Shown here: positions 6,995 through 15,489 of the stretch, piece after piece
Layout of the letters: the number at the start of each line of letters is the position of its first letter
Position numbering within the stretch: position 1 is the first letter of the stretch
Origin: Microcaldota archaeon
GTDB lineage: Archaea > Micrarchaeota > Micrarchaeia > Micrarchaeales > Micrarchaeaceae
Direction: 5' to 3'
Assembly: GCA_021799475.1 (NCBI GenBank)
Contig: JAJZAJ010000003.1
Coordinates: forward strand, 1-60,836
DNA length: 60,836 nucleotides
Notes under the pieces: model-generated
What the model was told of the DNA's origin: nothing
Databases searched by the model: none
Seen by the model: only the letters and a program-made list of their open reading frames with translations
Made by a program: the position numbers and the translations under genes

Positions 6995-8602
6995 CTAGAA
7001 AAGATTGACAGCCCACCATCTCATGAATCTGGTGGTAAACCTCTTGAAACCCCCGGTGTTCTTCTTTATATCCTTGAACATGCTTTTATAGAGGACTTTT
7101 TCTTCCGCATCCAGCTTTCCCTGTTTTATTATCTCCTGTTTCTTGCCGTCGACGATTTGAGTCTCGGTCTTGCTGATTACTTCCTTCTTGACCATCTGGT
7201 ACCACTCATCAAGCGAGCTGGAGTTTATATCCTTGTCCTTCAGCACAGCCATCATGTCGCTCATCTTCAGCTTTCTAGCCTGCTTCTTCTCGTGTTCATG
7301 GAGCAGAGGGCGCATGACCGCCTTGTCGACTATCCTCTCTATGTCTGCCTGGGAGTATCCGGATAGCGCCCTTGCTATCCTTCCATAATTCAGCCTGCCG
7401 CTCGGCGTGTTCCTAATGAAGTATTTGACAAGCTTTTTCCTGTCTTTATAATTTGGTGGTGTAAGGTATATTCTGTCCCCGAACCTTCCTGATCTCTTTA
7501 ACGCCGGGTCAATATCCCATACGTTATTGGTCGCACCTATAACAAATATGCCTTCGGGGTTTTCCTCTACGCCGTTCATCTCTACAAGAAACTGGTTTAC
7601 CGCTAGTTTTATCGCAGAGCTTTCGCCGCCTTCCTGCCCTCCGCCCCCTCTCTTTGTGCCCAATCCATCCAGCTCATCGAAAAATATTATACACGGCGTA
7701 TTCTTCCTCGCCTGCTCGAATATTGCATGCAGATTCTTTTCCGTGTTTCCGGTGTACATGTCAACGATCTGGTTTATCCTTGCGATTATGACATTTGCAC
7801 CGGCCTCTCCGGCTATCGCATTCACTATGTGTGTCTTTCCTGTTCCGGGTGGTCCATACAATATCACACCCAAGCCAAGCTTTTTGCCGTACTTCTTGAA
7901 CAAAGCCGGTTCCTGTATCGCGAGTATTATGTTCTCCCTTAAGTATCTTTTGACCTTCTCAAGGCCAATGACCTGATCGAACTTTATATTAGACTTGAAA
8001 AATGCGACTTTTTTAATCTGTCCTTCTTCAATCTTATCGCCCTCCTTTGTCCCCGGGGTGATTGATTTGGTGTCGTATTTCTGCAGTTCCATCTGCTGCG
8101 TCTTACTATTCTTTCCGTATGTTGCATCGACATGTATAAGCGAGTCTATGTGTTCAAGCCTGTTTTTCGCCTCGGGATAATCAGGATTTAACGATAGAGA
8201 CTTTTCATACCAATACCTTGCACCAAGGAGATCGTTGTTGCTCTCCGCCATATCTCCTATGAGAAGGGGAGCATCAGGGCTTTTTGGCTGCAGCTCCATC
8301 ACGACTTCTAGGTCTTTCTTCGCAAGATCGAAATTATTCATTATCCTGTGTGTAAGCGCCCTGTTAAAGTAAGCATCAGCGTATTTGCTGTCGATCTTCA
8401 GCGCCTCGTTGTATTCATCTATAGCATCGGCAAACTTGCTCTCCTCGAAAAGCGAATTTCCCTTCTTCCAGTGGTCTTTTGCAATCGGATTTGCCTGTGG
8501 CGGGGCAGGCGGCGTAGGCTTCGCTGGACTATCTGGGCTTTTGCCGCCATTAGCATTTTTGCCGCTTTCGGGCTTTGCGTTTTTGTCGTCGCTGGCTGCC
8601 AC
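6995..8602 (-). CDS. TPR-AAA+ ATPase fusion (535 aa)
   Basis: After a disordered Pro/Ala/Lys-rich N-terminus (residues 1-40), three TPR-like units span about 42-160 (HWKKGNSLFEESKFADAIDEY and following). A classic AAA domain follows: Walker A GPPGTGKT near 250, Walker B IIFFDELD near 302, sensor ATNN, and arginine finger RSGRFGD near 370. The lid and C-terminus resemble the Vps4/katanin/Cdc48 clade. The C-terminus ends in aromatic and basic residues (RFMRWWAVNLF), which may touch membrane. In Vps4 the N-terminal adaptor is a MIT domain; here TPRs occupy that position. Substrate remodelling with TPR-selected clients is inferred. TATA-like ATATATATTTAAAG lies upstream. Confidence 0.9.
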   Translation of the reverse strand: MAASDDKNAKPESGKNANGGKSPDSPAKPTPPAPPQANPIAKDHWKKGNSLFEESKFADAIDEYNEALKIDSKYADAYFNRALTHRIMNNFDLAKKDLEVVMELQPKSPDAPLLIGDMAESNNDLLGARYWYEKSLSLNPDYPEAKNRLEHIDSLIHVDATYGKNSKTQQMELQKYDTKSITPGTKEGDKIEEGQIKKVAFFKSNIKFDQVIGLEKVKRYLRENIILAIQEPALFKKYGKKLGLGVILYGPPGTGKTHIVNAIAGEAGANVIIARINQIVDMYTGNTEKNLHAIFEQARKNTPCIIFFDELDGLGTKRGGGGQEGGESSAIKLAVNQFLVEMNGVEENPEGIFVIGATNNVWDIDPALKRSGRFGDRIYLTPPNYKDRKKLVKYFIRNTPSGRLNYGRIARALSGYSQADIERIVDKAVMRPLLHEHEKKQARKLKMSDMMAVLKDKDINSSSLDEWYQMVKKEVISKTETQIVDGKKQEIIKQGKLDAEEKVLYKSMFKDIKKNTGGFKRFTTRFMRWWAVNLF

Positions 8603-8649
8603 TGTATCACTTAATTTTAACTATCTCTCTTTAAATATATATACCCTTT

Positions 8650-9060
8650 TCAGCTGCGGGTTTTGCGTTGTTCTCGAATATATCCGATTATTGTACTGTT
8701 GTCGGAAACCTGCACTGCCTTCTCTTCAGGTATCACCATATCAGGCACAATTTTTGCCTCGACTCTTAGGATTCCCGTAACAGTGTACTTTATCTTTGAT
8801 TTCGTTAGGCGGGGATCGCCGCTCAACCCGCTTTTTCCTTTTGGGAGGCCAAGTCTGGTTATTGTGCACGTTTCATCGTGTATGTCCTTAGCAGGCTTGT
8901 CAATACTTCTTATTATTGCTTCGAGCACCATACTATCGATGTCGGGGGATTTGCGCATGAAGTAGCCTGTGCCATACGTCTCGTCATGTCCCAAATTGCC
9001 GACTCCTGCCATATCTACTTGGACTATGCATCCTTTTTCCTTGTTCTTTTTTGCCGTCAT
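8650..9060 (-). CDS. Hypothetical protein (136 aa)
   Basis: I do not recognise the family. It starts with Lys-rich MTAKKNKEKG, then a mixed alpha/beta domain with GVGNLGHDETYGTGYF and a basic central loop (LTKSKIKYT). No membrane segment is seen. It sits between the TPR-AAA ATPase and RNase HI genes, all on the minus strand with short spacers (about 47-50 bases), so co-transcription is possible. Confidence 0.65.
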   Translation of the reverse strand: MTAKKNKEKGCIVQVDMAGVGNLGHDETYGTGYFMRKSPDIDSMVLEAIIRSIDKPAKDIHDETCTITRLGLPKGKSGLSGDPRLTKSKIKYTVTGILRVEAKIVPDMVIPEEKAVQVSDNSTIIGYIREQRKTRS

Positions 9061-9109
9061 GCAACCACTAACAGTGTTTTCCGTACGACCTTATAAGGTT
9101 GTCCATTTC

Positions 9110-9541
9110 CTATTCGCGATTATAAATCTCATCGAGCAACCGGTTTAACCCCCTGTCTACCTCAGCTATGTGCTCGTCCTCTCTTGGAAGGTTATGGAAA
9201 GATATGCTTTTGAACTTTGGTATCAGCTCCTTGACGCTTTCGTTTAGCAGCAGCATCGCTTTGTTCTTTATTTTATATTCTCCTGTCAGCTGCCTCACGA
9301 TCAACTCGCTGTCGGAATAGAGCAGTATTTCCGCCTCATTTGGATTCTGCAAGTTGTCAGCGCACCATTCCAACGCCCTTATAACAGCAGTGTATTCGGC
9401 AAAATTATTTGTCCTTTTCCCATTATAGTGGGACCTCGCATGAATCTTTTTCCCTGAAGAGTCATATACTGAGAACCCGGATGCGCTAGCGCCCGGATTT
9501 CCTCGCGCGGCCCCATCGGTATAGATTGTGAATTTTGCCAT
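9110..9541 (-). CDS. rnhA: Ribonuclease HI (143 aa)
   Basis: The enzyme cleaves RNA in RNA:DNA hybrids. The four carboxylates of the RNase H fold are visible: D9 in YTDGAARGNPG, E49 in TNNFAEYTA, D77 in YSDSELIVRQL and D129 in EVDRGLNRLLDE. Length and motif spacing match the archaeal and bacterial RNase HI-like class (halobacterial and RnhA-type short forms without the basic protrusion). ATG at 9541; the frame extends a little further upstream in another reading frame only. Confidence 0.92.
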   Translation of the reverse strand: MAKFTIYTDGAARGNPGASASGFSVYDSSGKKIHARSHYNGKRTNNFAEYTAVIRALEWCADNLQNPNEAEILLYSDSELIVRQLTGEYKIKNKAMLLLNESVKELIPKFKSISFHNLPREDEHIAEVDRGLNRLLDEIYNRE

Positions 9542-9630
9542 ACGACCATCGAATCATTTATATATTTCAAAAGACTTCGAAAGGTTAATAATATATATTA
9601 TCACTTCCTGATTAGAAATGATACAGATGG

Positions 9631-10236
9631 GTGTTAAATTTGGCAGTAGTGTCGAAAGATGAAGGTAGTGTTTTAGTGAAGGCAGCGCGAGCAAGCATCG
9701 AGTTATCTATAAAGAGCCCGAAGTTCAAGAAAGACATGGTGAAAGATACGATAGCGCACATGAAGCAGTTCAATTCATTCCAGCTTAGGCTTATACATCA
9801 GCCCACAGGAACCGTAAGAGGTTCATACATATCAACAGAGGTTAAGCCCCTGACACATGCGATAATAGATGCCGCAATTTCCGCTTCTGCCGAACAATCA
9901 AAACCGATAAGCATTGGGGAGCTCGGTGAAACCGTAGTAGAATTGCATATGCTTACTCCGCCGCTGCGGATTTCCGGATCTGCCGAAGCCAGGAAGAAAT
10001 CGATAACGCTGGGGAAGGACGGAGTCATAGTCAAATACGGTGATAGGTTCAGTATTATGATGCCATATGAGGCAAGAAGCAAGCAGTGGGAGAAGGAGGC
10101 TTTCCTGCAAGAAGCTTGCATAAGGGCGGGACTGCCTAAGAACCATTGGATGCAGCCCAATGTAGATGTATACAAGTTTGAAACACAGGTTTTCGCTGAA
10201 AAGGAGCCGGATGGAAGTGTGCAGGAAGTTTATTGA
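9631..10236 (+). CDS. AMMECR1-domain protein (about 200 aa)
   Basis: The C-terminal two thirds match the AMMECR1 family: VVELHMLTPPLRISG, ITLGKDGVIVKYGDRFSIMMP, AFLQEACIRAGLP and VYKFETQVFAE. The biochemical role of the family is unresolved. The family hallmark LRGCIG near residue 55 is replaced by VRGSYIST, so the conserved Cys is absent. The start is uncertain: GTG at 9631 gives MLNLAVV, but TTG at 9640, with GGGTG 6-10 bases upstream, is equally plausible. Confidence 0.85.
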   Translation: MLNLAVVSKDEGSVLVKAARASIELSIKSPKFKKDMVKDTIAHMKQFNSFQLRLIHQPTGTVRGSYISTEVKPLTHAIIDAAISASAEQSKPISIGELGETVVELHMLTPPLRISGSAEARKKSITLGKDGVIVKYGDRFSIMMPYEARSKQWEKEAFLQEACIRAGLPKNHWMQPNVDVYKFETQVFAEKEPDGSVQEVY

Positions 10237-10353
10237 CAGCAGGCAGAACAATCATAGCGGGTATCGCTCTATAAGGTATATAATGTATAGACTTCATTGT
10301 CTTATTTATGCATTATTGACTGAATTCTGAATCAATGGCTGTATGGTGTACTG

Positions 10354-11769
10354 ATGCATAAGGATTTACGCGATTATATAAGATATCTGTATAAGAAGGG
10401 CAGGATTATAGAGATAAATGATACAGTAAAACCAGATCTCGAAATAACCGCATACACCGATGCTGCATCAAGAGAAGGAACGGGAAAGACGCTCCTTTTC
10501 AATAATGTTGAGGGAAGCAGGATGCCGGTAGTTACCAACCTTTTTGCATCGGCTTCTTCTCTAGAAGAGCTTTTCGGAGGAACATACGCGACAGAGCTGC
10601 TGTCTAAGGCATCCAGGATAAAATCCCAGTCGGCAAAGATATCCATGATCAAAGGAGCCAAAATGCTGCTTGATTCTAAACCAAAGATAGTGGCATCTCA
10701 GTTGCGGAAATACAAGAAACTGAAAAGCTTGCATGATTTGCCTGTGCTTAAGATATGGCCGAAAGATGCCGGCAAGTTCGTAACATTGCCGCTGGTCATA
10801 ACAAAAAGCCCTATAGACCAGACAGTCAATGTCGGAGTATACAGGATGCAAGTGTATGACGGAAGCACGACAGGTATGCACTGGCAGGCTCAAAAAGGAG
10901 GAGCGGTGCATGCAAGCGAAGCGCTGGAGATGAAGAAGGATCTTAAAGTCAGCGTTATTATTGGAACTGACCCGCACAACATACTTTCTGCTGTAGCGCC
11001 TCTGCCAGTGGGCTTCAACGAATTTGCCTTTTCGGGCGTTGCGAGGGGGGCACATACAATACTAATGTCGAATGGCAGATACCCTGAAGTACCGGCAAAT
11101 TCCGAGATAATAATCAACGGTTACGTGGATCCGACTGAGAAAAGGGTAGAGGGACCTTTTGGAGACCATACCGGCTATTATTCAGTGCCCGAAGAATATC
11201 CCGTGTTCCACATAGAAGAGATATATGCGAAGCCCGGCGCAATATATTCTGCCAGTGTGGTCGGCAGTTCGTGGCATGAAGATACAGTGATAGCGCAGTT
11301 CCTCTTTGGTTTATTTAAGCCTATTATAAAAGCCATGAATGAGAGCATCATTGATATTTACCTGCCGCCCGAAGGGATATTTACAAACATGTGCTTTCTC
11401 TCGGTAAAAAAAAGATTCCCTGGAGAGGCAAAGAAGGCGATGTTTTCAATATTGGGCAGCGGACAGCTCTCATTCGCCAAGATAGTAGTCGCGTTCGATG
11501 ATGATATAGATATAAAGGACAAGAGCAGCGTCCTGTGGGCTCTCGCAACAAGAGTAGAGCCGCAGCGCGACGTGCAGATAATAACAGGCACAACCGCAGA
11601 TTCGCTCGACCATACTACAAATATCCCTTCGTTAGGAAGCAAGATGTTGATAGATGCGACAAAAAAAACAAGGAACGAAGGCTACACTAGAGAATGGCCT
11701 GATACCATAGCATTACCAAAAGAACTCAAGGAAGAGGTTGATAGGAAATGGGCATCGCTCAAAAAATAG
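10354..11769 (+). CDS. ubiD: UbiD-family prenylated-FMN decarboxylase (471 aa)
   Basis: UbiD enzymes (de)carboxylate aromatic or unsaturated acids using prenylated FMN. The family core is present: VGVYRMQVYDGSTTGMHWQ near residue 155, the EGPFGDHTGYY block near 265 with its catalytic Glu region, VSVKKRFPG and SLDHTT. The next gene is a UbiA-type prenyltransferase overlapping by 22 bases, the arrangement seen in quinone pathways (UbiA/UbiD, MqnP/MqnL). The other archaeal role of this family is trans-anhydromevalonate-phosphate decarboxylase in the modified mevalonate pathway. No UbiX flavin prenyltransferase is visible in the window. Confidence 0.92.
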   Translation: MHKDLRDYIRYLYKKGRIIEINDTVKPDLEITAYTDAASREGTGKTLLFNNVEGSRMPVVTNLFASASSLEELFGGTYATELLSKASRIKSQSAKISMIKGAKMLLDSKPKIVASQLRKYKKLKSLHDLPVLKIWPKDAGKFVTLPLVITKSPIDQTVNVGVYRMQVYDGSTTGMHWQAQKGGAVHASEALEMKKDLKVSVIIGTDPHNILSAVAPLPVGFNEFAFSGVARGAHTILMSNGRYPEVPANSEIIINGYVDPTEKRVEGPFGDHTGYYSVPEEYPVFHIEEIYAKPGAIYSASVVGSSWHEDTVIAQFLFGLFKPIIKAMNESIIDIYLPPEGIFTNMCFLSVKKRFPGEAKKAMFSILGSGQLSFAKIVVAFDDDIDIKDKSSVLWALATRVEPQRDVQIITGTTADSLDHTTNIPSLGSKMLIDATKKTRNEGYTREWPDTIALPKELKEEVDRKWASLKK

Positions 11770-12605
11770 CAAGAATACCAGAGCTTGTCAAACTTGAGAA
11801 CTCGATTTTTGTCCTGCCGTTTACCTATATAGGAATGTTTTTCGCAGGCACTTTTACAATAGTCCAGTTCTTATTTATAACGTTGGCGCTGATAGCCGCA
11901 AGGGGTGCTGCGTTCGCAGCCAATAGATATTTAGGGCTGAAGTATGATAGAAAAAACCCGAAAAAAACAGGATGGAGCAGCGTCAGCCTTTATTCAAAAC
12001 AGGATATTGCTGTAATATTCGTTGCATTTGCCATATTATTCATGGCCAGCGCTCTTGCTCTAAACCTACTTGCGTTCTTACTATCTCCTATAATACTTGC
12101 CATAGTCGCCTTTGAACCGTTTCTAAAGAAGCGTACCGCACATAGGCACATGATAATGGGCTTTGTTATAGGCTTGGGGATAATAGGAGGTTATATTGGC
12201 ATCGCAGGGTCGTTCCCCACATCCCCAGAGTTATATATCCTGCTCCTCGGATACATGTGCTTCTCTGCATCCAATGACATTGTCTACTCTATGTCCCACG
12301 TCGCATTCGACAGATCGCACGGGCTTAAGACGTATCCTACTGTTTATGGGATAAATAAGGCAAAACGCATATCGTTGTACCTGCACCTCTGGTCTTCAGC
12401 CTTGTTCATAGAGTTTGGATCGCTTACCGGCTCTACCATCGTAGTACTGTTCGCAGCGCTGACGATACCTGTCTTCATTATTGAAGATAAGAGCCTAAGC
12501 AACGCAAGCGACAAAAGCATAGGCTCTGTTTTCTTCAAGTATAATGCAGTAGTTTCGTTGATGATGCTGGTTTCCGTTGCGTTTCTCGTGCTGCTGCACC
12601 TTTAA
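11748..12605 (+). CDS. UbiA-family prenyltransferase homologue with altered Asp motifs (285 aa)
   Basis: Seven to eight hydrophobic segments and two loop motifs place this in the UbiA membrane prenyltransferase superfamily. The first motif reads NRYLGLKYD at 59-67, where the family has NRxxDxxxD: Gly63 replaces the first Asp. The second reads DIVYSMSHVAFDRSHGLKTYP near 177, where the family has D-x-x-Y-x-x-Q-D-x-x-FD: His replaces an Asp. These aspartates bind Mg-pyrophosphate in UbiA enzymes, so activity may be changed or lost. ATG at 11748 overlaps ubiD by 22 bases, which suggests translational coupling. Confidence 0.85.
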   Translation: MGIAQKIARIPELVKLENSIFVLPFTYIGMFFAGTFTIVQFLFITLALIAARGAAFAANRYLGLKYDRKNPKKTGWSSVSLYSKQDIAVIFVAFAILFMASALALNLLAFLLSPIILAIVAFEPFLKKRTAHRHMIMGFVIGLGIIGGYIGIAGSFPTSPELYILLLGYMCFSASNDIVYSMSHVAFDRSHGLKTYPTVYGINKAKRISLYLHLWSSALFIEFGSLTGSTIVVLFAALTIPVFIIEDKSLSNASDKSIGSVFFKYNAVVSLMMLVSVAFLVLLHL

Positions 12606-12686
12606 CAGTGTATATGTGGGATTCCTGGCTTTCAGGGGTGGGCAAATGTCACATGTTATATATCTTTTCAGCAGCATATTCAAGCA

Positions 12687-12761
12687 GGGCCCGTAGCTCA
12701 GCTTGGATAGAGCGGCAGACTTCTAATCTGAAGGTCGCGGGTTCAAATCCCGCCGGGCCCG
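12687..12761 (+). tRNA. tRNA-Arg (TCT)
   Basis: Acceptor arms GGGCCCG (12687-12693) and CGGGCCC (12754-12760) pair, with G73 at 12761. The T arm is GCGGG-TTCAAAT-CCCGC. The anticodon loop CTTCTAA gives TCT. One G-A mismatch closes the top of the anticodon stem. A TATA-like GTTATATATC lies about 30 bases upstream. It marks the left border of an AT-rich accessory region. Confidence 0.92.
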
Positions 12762-13111
12762 CATAAAGCTTAAGAGAGAAAATGTCGGGTTCGTTTTAGA
12801 GCAAGTTTTAGAGCAAGTAGACCAGTCAAGCAGGCAGTTCTCGAAAGGTCAGATCGAGCATCTGAGAATAGTAGAGAAATAGTGCCTAAGTGCCTCTGGC
12901 TTCTCCATGTACCTGCTACTCACCACCACGTAATCGACATCCTCGAGCACGCGCACAAGCGTGATGCTCACGAACCGCATACGCAACGATACCATATATA
13001 TAAACGGGGAGAGGCACAGGCTTGGCACCGTGAAGGGCGGGAAGTTCCTCTGCGCGGAGAGGCGATAGCTACTAGGCGAGTCGGGCGGCGAGAAACTTTG
13101 GATTGCACCAT
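12762..13111. other. Intergenic region beside tRNA-Arg with gene debris
   Basis: This 350-base stretch has no convincing intact gene. On the plus strand a fragment ending at TAG 12879-12881 reads VLEQVLEQVDQSSRQFSKGQ followed by IEHLRIVEK, which looks like the tail of a lost gene. On the minus strand 12849-12995 encodes a 48-residue ORF (MVSLRMRFVSITLVRVLEDV...) directly after TATATATA, without a proper leader. Position beside a tRNA fits decayed integrated DNA. Confidence 0.5.
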
Positions 13112-14428
13112 TTATGACAGCAGATAGAGGAATATCGATATTGGTATTGATGCTCTTTTTCCTTCTAGGGTTGGTGCACTGGACTTGGTAAGCACATATC
13201 CTTTTTCGGCGTTCAGGTCCGAAATCTTCCCGTTTCCGTATTTTACTTCTATGCCCACTCCGTTTACAATGAAATCCACCTCTTTGTCCTGCTTCGTGTG
13301 CAGATAGTTCAATCTGTCTGAATATCTCCTGCTCAGCATGGATCCGACCACTCCTTCCACTATCTTCGGCTTGTCGCTTTCCGATATAGCATTTGCACCG
13401 GTTGAATAGAAGCGCATCACCCTGTAAATGAAAGGGTCAACGAAGTAACTCTTTTTGTTGCTTCTATACATCACTTTTTTATCCTGTATCTTGTAGATTG
13501 TATTCAGTATGAAGAGCTTGCCCATTGCTTCGATATACGCTTCGACGGTCTTGTGGGACCCGATTGAGGTGCGTTTTGCTATGCTGTTTGATGAATAACG
13601 CGAGCCGTAGCTTTCGAATATGCCGTACAGAGTCTCTTTGAATGTGGTTTCGCTAAGCCCAGTCTTGAAAAGGTCGCTCAAAAGCGCATCCTTGTACACT
13701 TCACTGTATACATCGAAGGGGTCCCTTTTCATGTTGAAGAACATGTATGACGTTGAAAGTAATCCTCCAGTGATAAACGAGTAGCTTTCGAACAGCCTAT
13801 TCATTTCTGATAGATATGGCATCAGATTTATAGACGCTTTATGCGTCTCTTCTACATCGTTGATATCGATAATTTTGGTATTCTTTATCTTCCCACGGAA
13901 CAGATCAACGTACTCCCTGAAGTTCAATGGATAAAAATACTTCTTCTTTATGTTCCTGCCTGGCAGCGTTTCCCTCTGCAGAGACATAGATGAAGAGCCT
14001 GTTACCCAGATAGTCTTATCCTTTAGGTAATCGGAGTTGAACAGGGCCAACAGTGCGACGTTCCAGTCTTTCACAAATGTGATTTCGTCGAGGAAAATGT
14101 AGCGCTTCGAGGCTTTATCGCTTATGCTGTCGAAATATTGCACAAGCTCTATGATGTCCTGCTTCTCGGAAAGTGCATCGCAGGAAAAGAACAACACGTT
14201 TTTTGGATCTACGTGGTTTTTCTCGAGAAGCTCAAGAACGGCTAGCTTCAGATAAGTGGTTTTGCCCACTTGCCTGGGTCCCAGTATTATCAGATTTTCA
14301 TCAGTAGGGAAGTCATACTCCCTGCCTGGCTTATTGGCAATGGCTGCCTTTACCTTTTCATCTTTCTCTATCGTGTGGTAGTCGATCCACCAAGGGTTCT
14401 GCTCATTAACGAAATTTGTATTTAACAT
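13112..14428 (-). CDS. AAA_14/DUF4143-type ATPase (438 aa)
   Basis: The N-terminal ATPase domain has Walker A GPRQVGKTT near residue 50 and Walker B RYIFLDEI near 110, followed by WVTGSSS (sensor). The C-terminal half has the DUF4143 layout ending in a nuclease-like signature, DKEVDFIVNGVGIEVKYG near 400 (D...ExK). These proteins are common, variable accessory ATPases of archaea and bacteria; their function is not established. ATG at 14428 follows a 2-bp spacer from an 18-bp palindrome, and the TATA box sits on the far side of it, so the promoter is probably autoregulated. Confidence 0.9.
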   Translation of the reverse strand: MLNTNFVNEQNPWWIDYHTIEKDEKVKAAIANKPGREYDFPTDENLIILGPRQVGKTTYLKLAVLELLEKNHVDPKNVLFFSCDALSEKQDIIELVQYFDSISDKASKRYIFLDEITFVKDWNVALLALFNSDYLKDKTIWVTGSSSMSLQRETLPGRNIKKKYFYPLNFREYVDLFRGKIKNTKIIDINDVEETHKASINLMPYLSEMNRLFESYSFITGGLLSTSYMFFNMKRDPFDVYSEVYKDALLSDLFKTGLSETTFKETLYGIFESYGSRYSSNSIAKRTSIGSHKTVEAYIEAMGKLFILNTIYKIQDKKVMYRSNKKSYFVDPFIYRVMRFYSTGANAISESDKPKIVEGVVGSMLSRRYSDRLNYLHTKQDKEVDFIVNGVGIEVKYGNGKISDLNAEKGYVLTKSSAPTLEGKRASIPISIFLYLLS

Positions 14429-14430
14429 AT

Positions 14431-14482
14431 TTGGTATTTGAATACCAAGATATAAATACTTTTGGGTATTCTATTACCAAAA
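14431..14482 (-). promoter_or_regulatory. Twin palindromic operator flanking a TATA box
   Basis: TTGGTATTTGAATACCAA (14431-14448) is an 18-bp perfect inverted repeat (TTGGTATT/AATACCAA, 2-base centre). A second, imperfect copy, TTTGGGTATTCTATTACCAAA, covers about 14461-14481. The TATA element (plus-strand TATAAATA, 14451-14458) lies between them. Both copies sit where a bound protein would block transcription start of the ATPase gene. Confidence 0.7.
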
Positions 14483-14498
14483 TGTGCTCTCCTCGAGC

Positions 14499-14519
14499 AC
14501 CTCTATTTTAGGTGAAATC
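14499..14519 (-). repeat. 21-bp dispersed repeat, copy 1
   Basis: The minus strand reads GATTTCACCTAAAATAGAGG plus T, identical over 21 bases to 39513-39533 on the plus strand. With flanks the match is about 30 of 34 positions. Read in one frame both copies would encode ISPKIEVL, so they may be relics of the same gene, or a shared regulatory element with ACCT/AGGT arms. Confidence 0.75.
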
Positions 14520-14596
14520 CCTTTCGATATCAATTAATAGCAATTGATATACTCCACTTCCGATAGACTTCGCGTCAATCGATGTGAACTGATAGG

Positions 14597-15334
14597 CTAA
14601 GCTTTCTCCGCGCTTATTAAGATAACCCTAGGTATGTCTTTGAGCTGCGCGTATATCGGGCATGCCTTCAAAAGTTTGGAATTTGTGGATAATTCTCTTA
14701 CTTCCCTTATAATCAGCCCGTTCTTCACCATGAGATTGATAAGCTCCTCTACCCTATGATTGTAGAACGGCGTTGTCCTTCTTGCCATGGTCAGTATGTA
14801 TCCTCCTTTATAGTTTCTGAAATAGCCCTTTACGTTCCTTATCTTGTTGTTCCGCTTGCCTGTAAACTTTTCGTATAGGAAATAGTTTAGCGGGAAGAAC
14901 GGATGAGTTGTCATTAGATAGAACCTTCCTTTCCTCTTCAGCACTCTGGATACTTCCTTTAATATCGAATCAAGGTTATTTGTTTCATTGAACACAAAGG
15001 TACAGTACGCCATGTCAAAATGTCTTGATCTGATGGGCAATCTCCTCCTTATGTCGGATTTCAGGAACCTTACGCGCTTGTCGCTTATATTATTTTTTGC
15101 GAACTTCAGGAACTGATCGTTGGAGTCAAGGCCGTAGATTTCTTTCGGTTTGTACTTTAGCAGTTTTACTATCAAGCTGCCGTTTCCGCAGCCAAGATCG
15201 ATTATTGACTTGCCCTTGATGGGCAGTGATGTCTTCAGCAGGAGCGGAAAAAGCAAAAACTCCCTGTTTGGATCTTTGTTCACCCCATAAACGACGTTCC
15301 ATTGCTGCTGCCAAGTCTTTTTCATGTTAATCAT
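14597..15334 (-). CDS. Class I SAM-dependent methyltransferase (245 aa)
   Basis: Motif I IIDLGCGNGSLIVKLL near residue 44 binds S-adenosylmethionine, followed by the acidic end of beta-2 (IYGLDSND), motif II-like DIRRRLPIRSRHFDMAYC and LKEVSRVLKRKGRFYLMTTHP. This is the Methyltransf_11/25 layout of small-molecule methyltransferases. The substrate cannot be read from the sequence. Its ATG overlaps the TGA of an upstream small ORF (ATGA), which suggests translational coupling. It lies in the AT-rich island. Confidence 0.88.
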   Translation of the reverse strand: MINMKKTWQQQWNVVYGVNKDPNREFLLFPLLLKTSLPIKGKSIIDLGCGNGSLIVKLLKYKPKEIYGLDSNDQFLKFAKNNISDKRVRFLKSDIRRRLPIRSRHFDMAYCTFVFNETNNLDSILKEVSRVLKRKGRFYLMTTHPFFPLNYFLYEKFTGKRNNKIRNVKGYFRNYKGGYILTMARRTTPFYNHRVEELINLMVKNGLIIREVRELSTNSKLLKACPIYAQLKDIPRVILISAEKA

Positions 15335-15489
15335 TTCTTTATTAGTACTGACATAGTGTTATCACATTTATCCCAGGCTGTCTTTAAATGTTTTAGGCTT
15401 ACCTTAAATCCCTTCCAACATATGCCCATTGCTGGGTCGTTGACCATAAACTTATGTTTCTGTAACCAACGATTACAACCCTCTTCCAA
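15331..15489 (-). CDS. Small ORF coupled to the methyltransferase gene (about 52 aa)
   Basis: The frame ends in TGA at 15333-15331, overlapping the methyltransferase ATG by the classic ATGA arrangement. Reading back gives a protein-like sequence (EEGCNRWLQKHKFMVNDPAM, GICWKGFKVSLKHLKTAWDK) with Trp, Cys and basic residues. No ATG is available before an internal one at 15447; TTG at 15489 is the longest likely start. Upstream in the same frame, ATG at 15582 opens a short hydrophobic segment ended by an in-frame TGA at 15511-15513, so this may be an interrupted gene. Family unknown. Confidence 0.4.
   Translation of the reverse strand: MEEGCNRWLQKHKFMVNDPAMGICWKGFKVSLKHLKTAWDKCDNTMSVLIKK

Noticed and set aside
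12882-13127. Plus-strand ORF of 81 codons in the tRNA-Arg flank
   Set aside because: His/Arg/Glu-rich low-quality sequence with no start signal; more likely debris.
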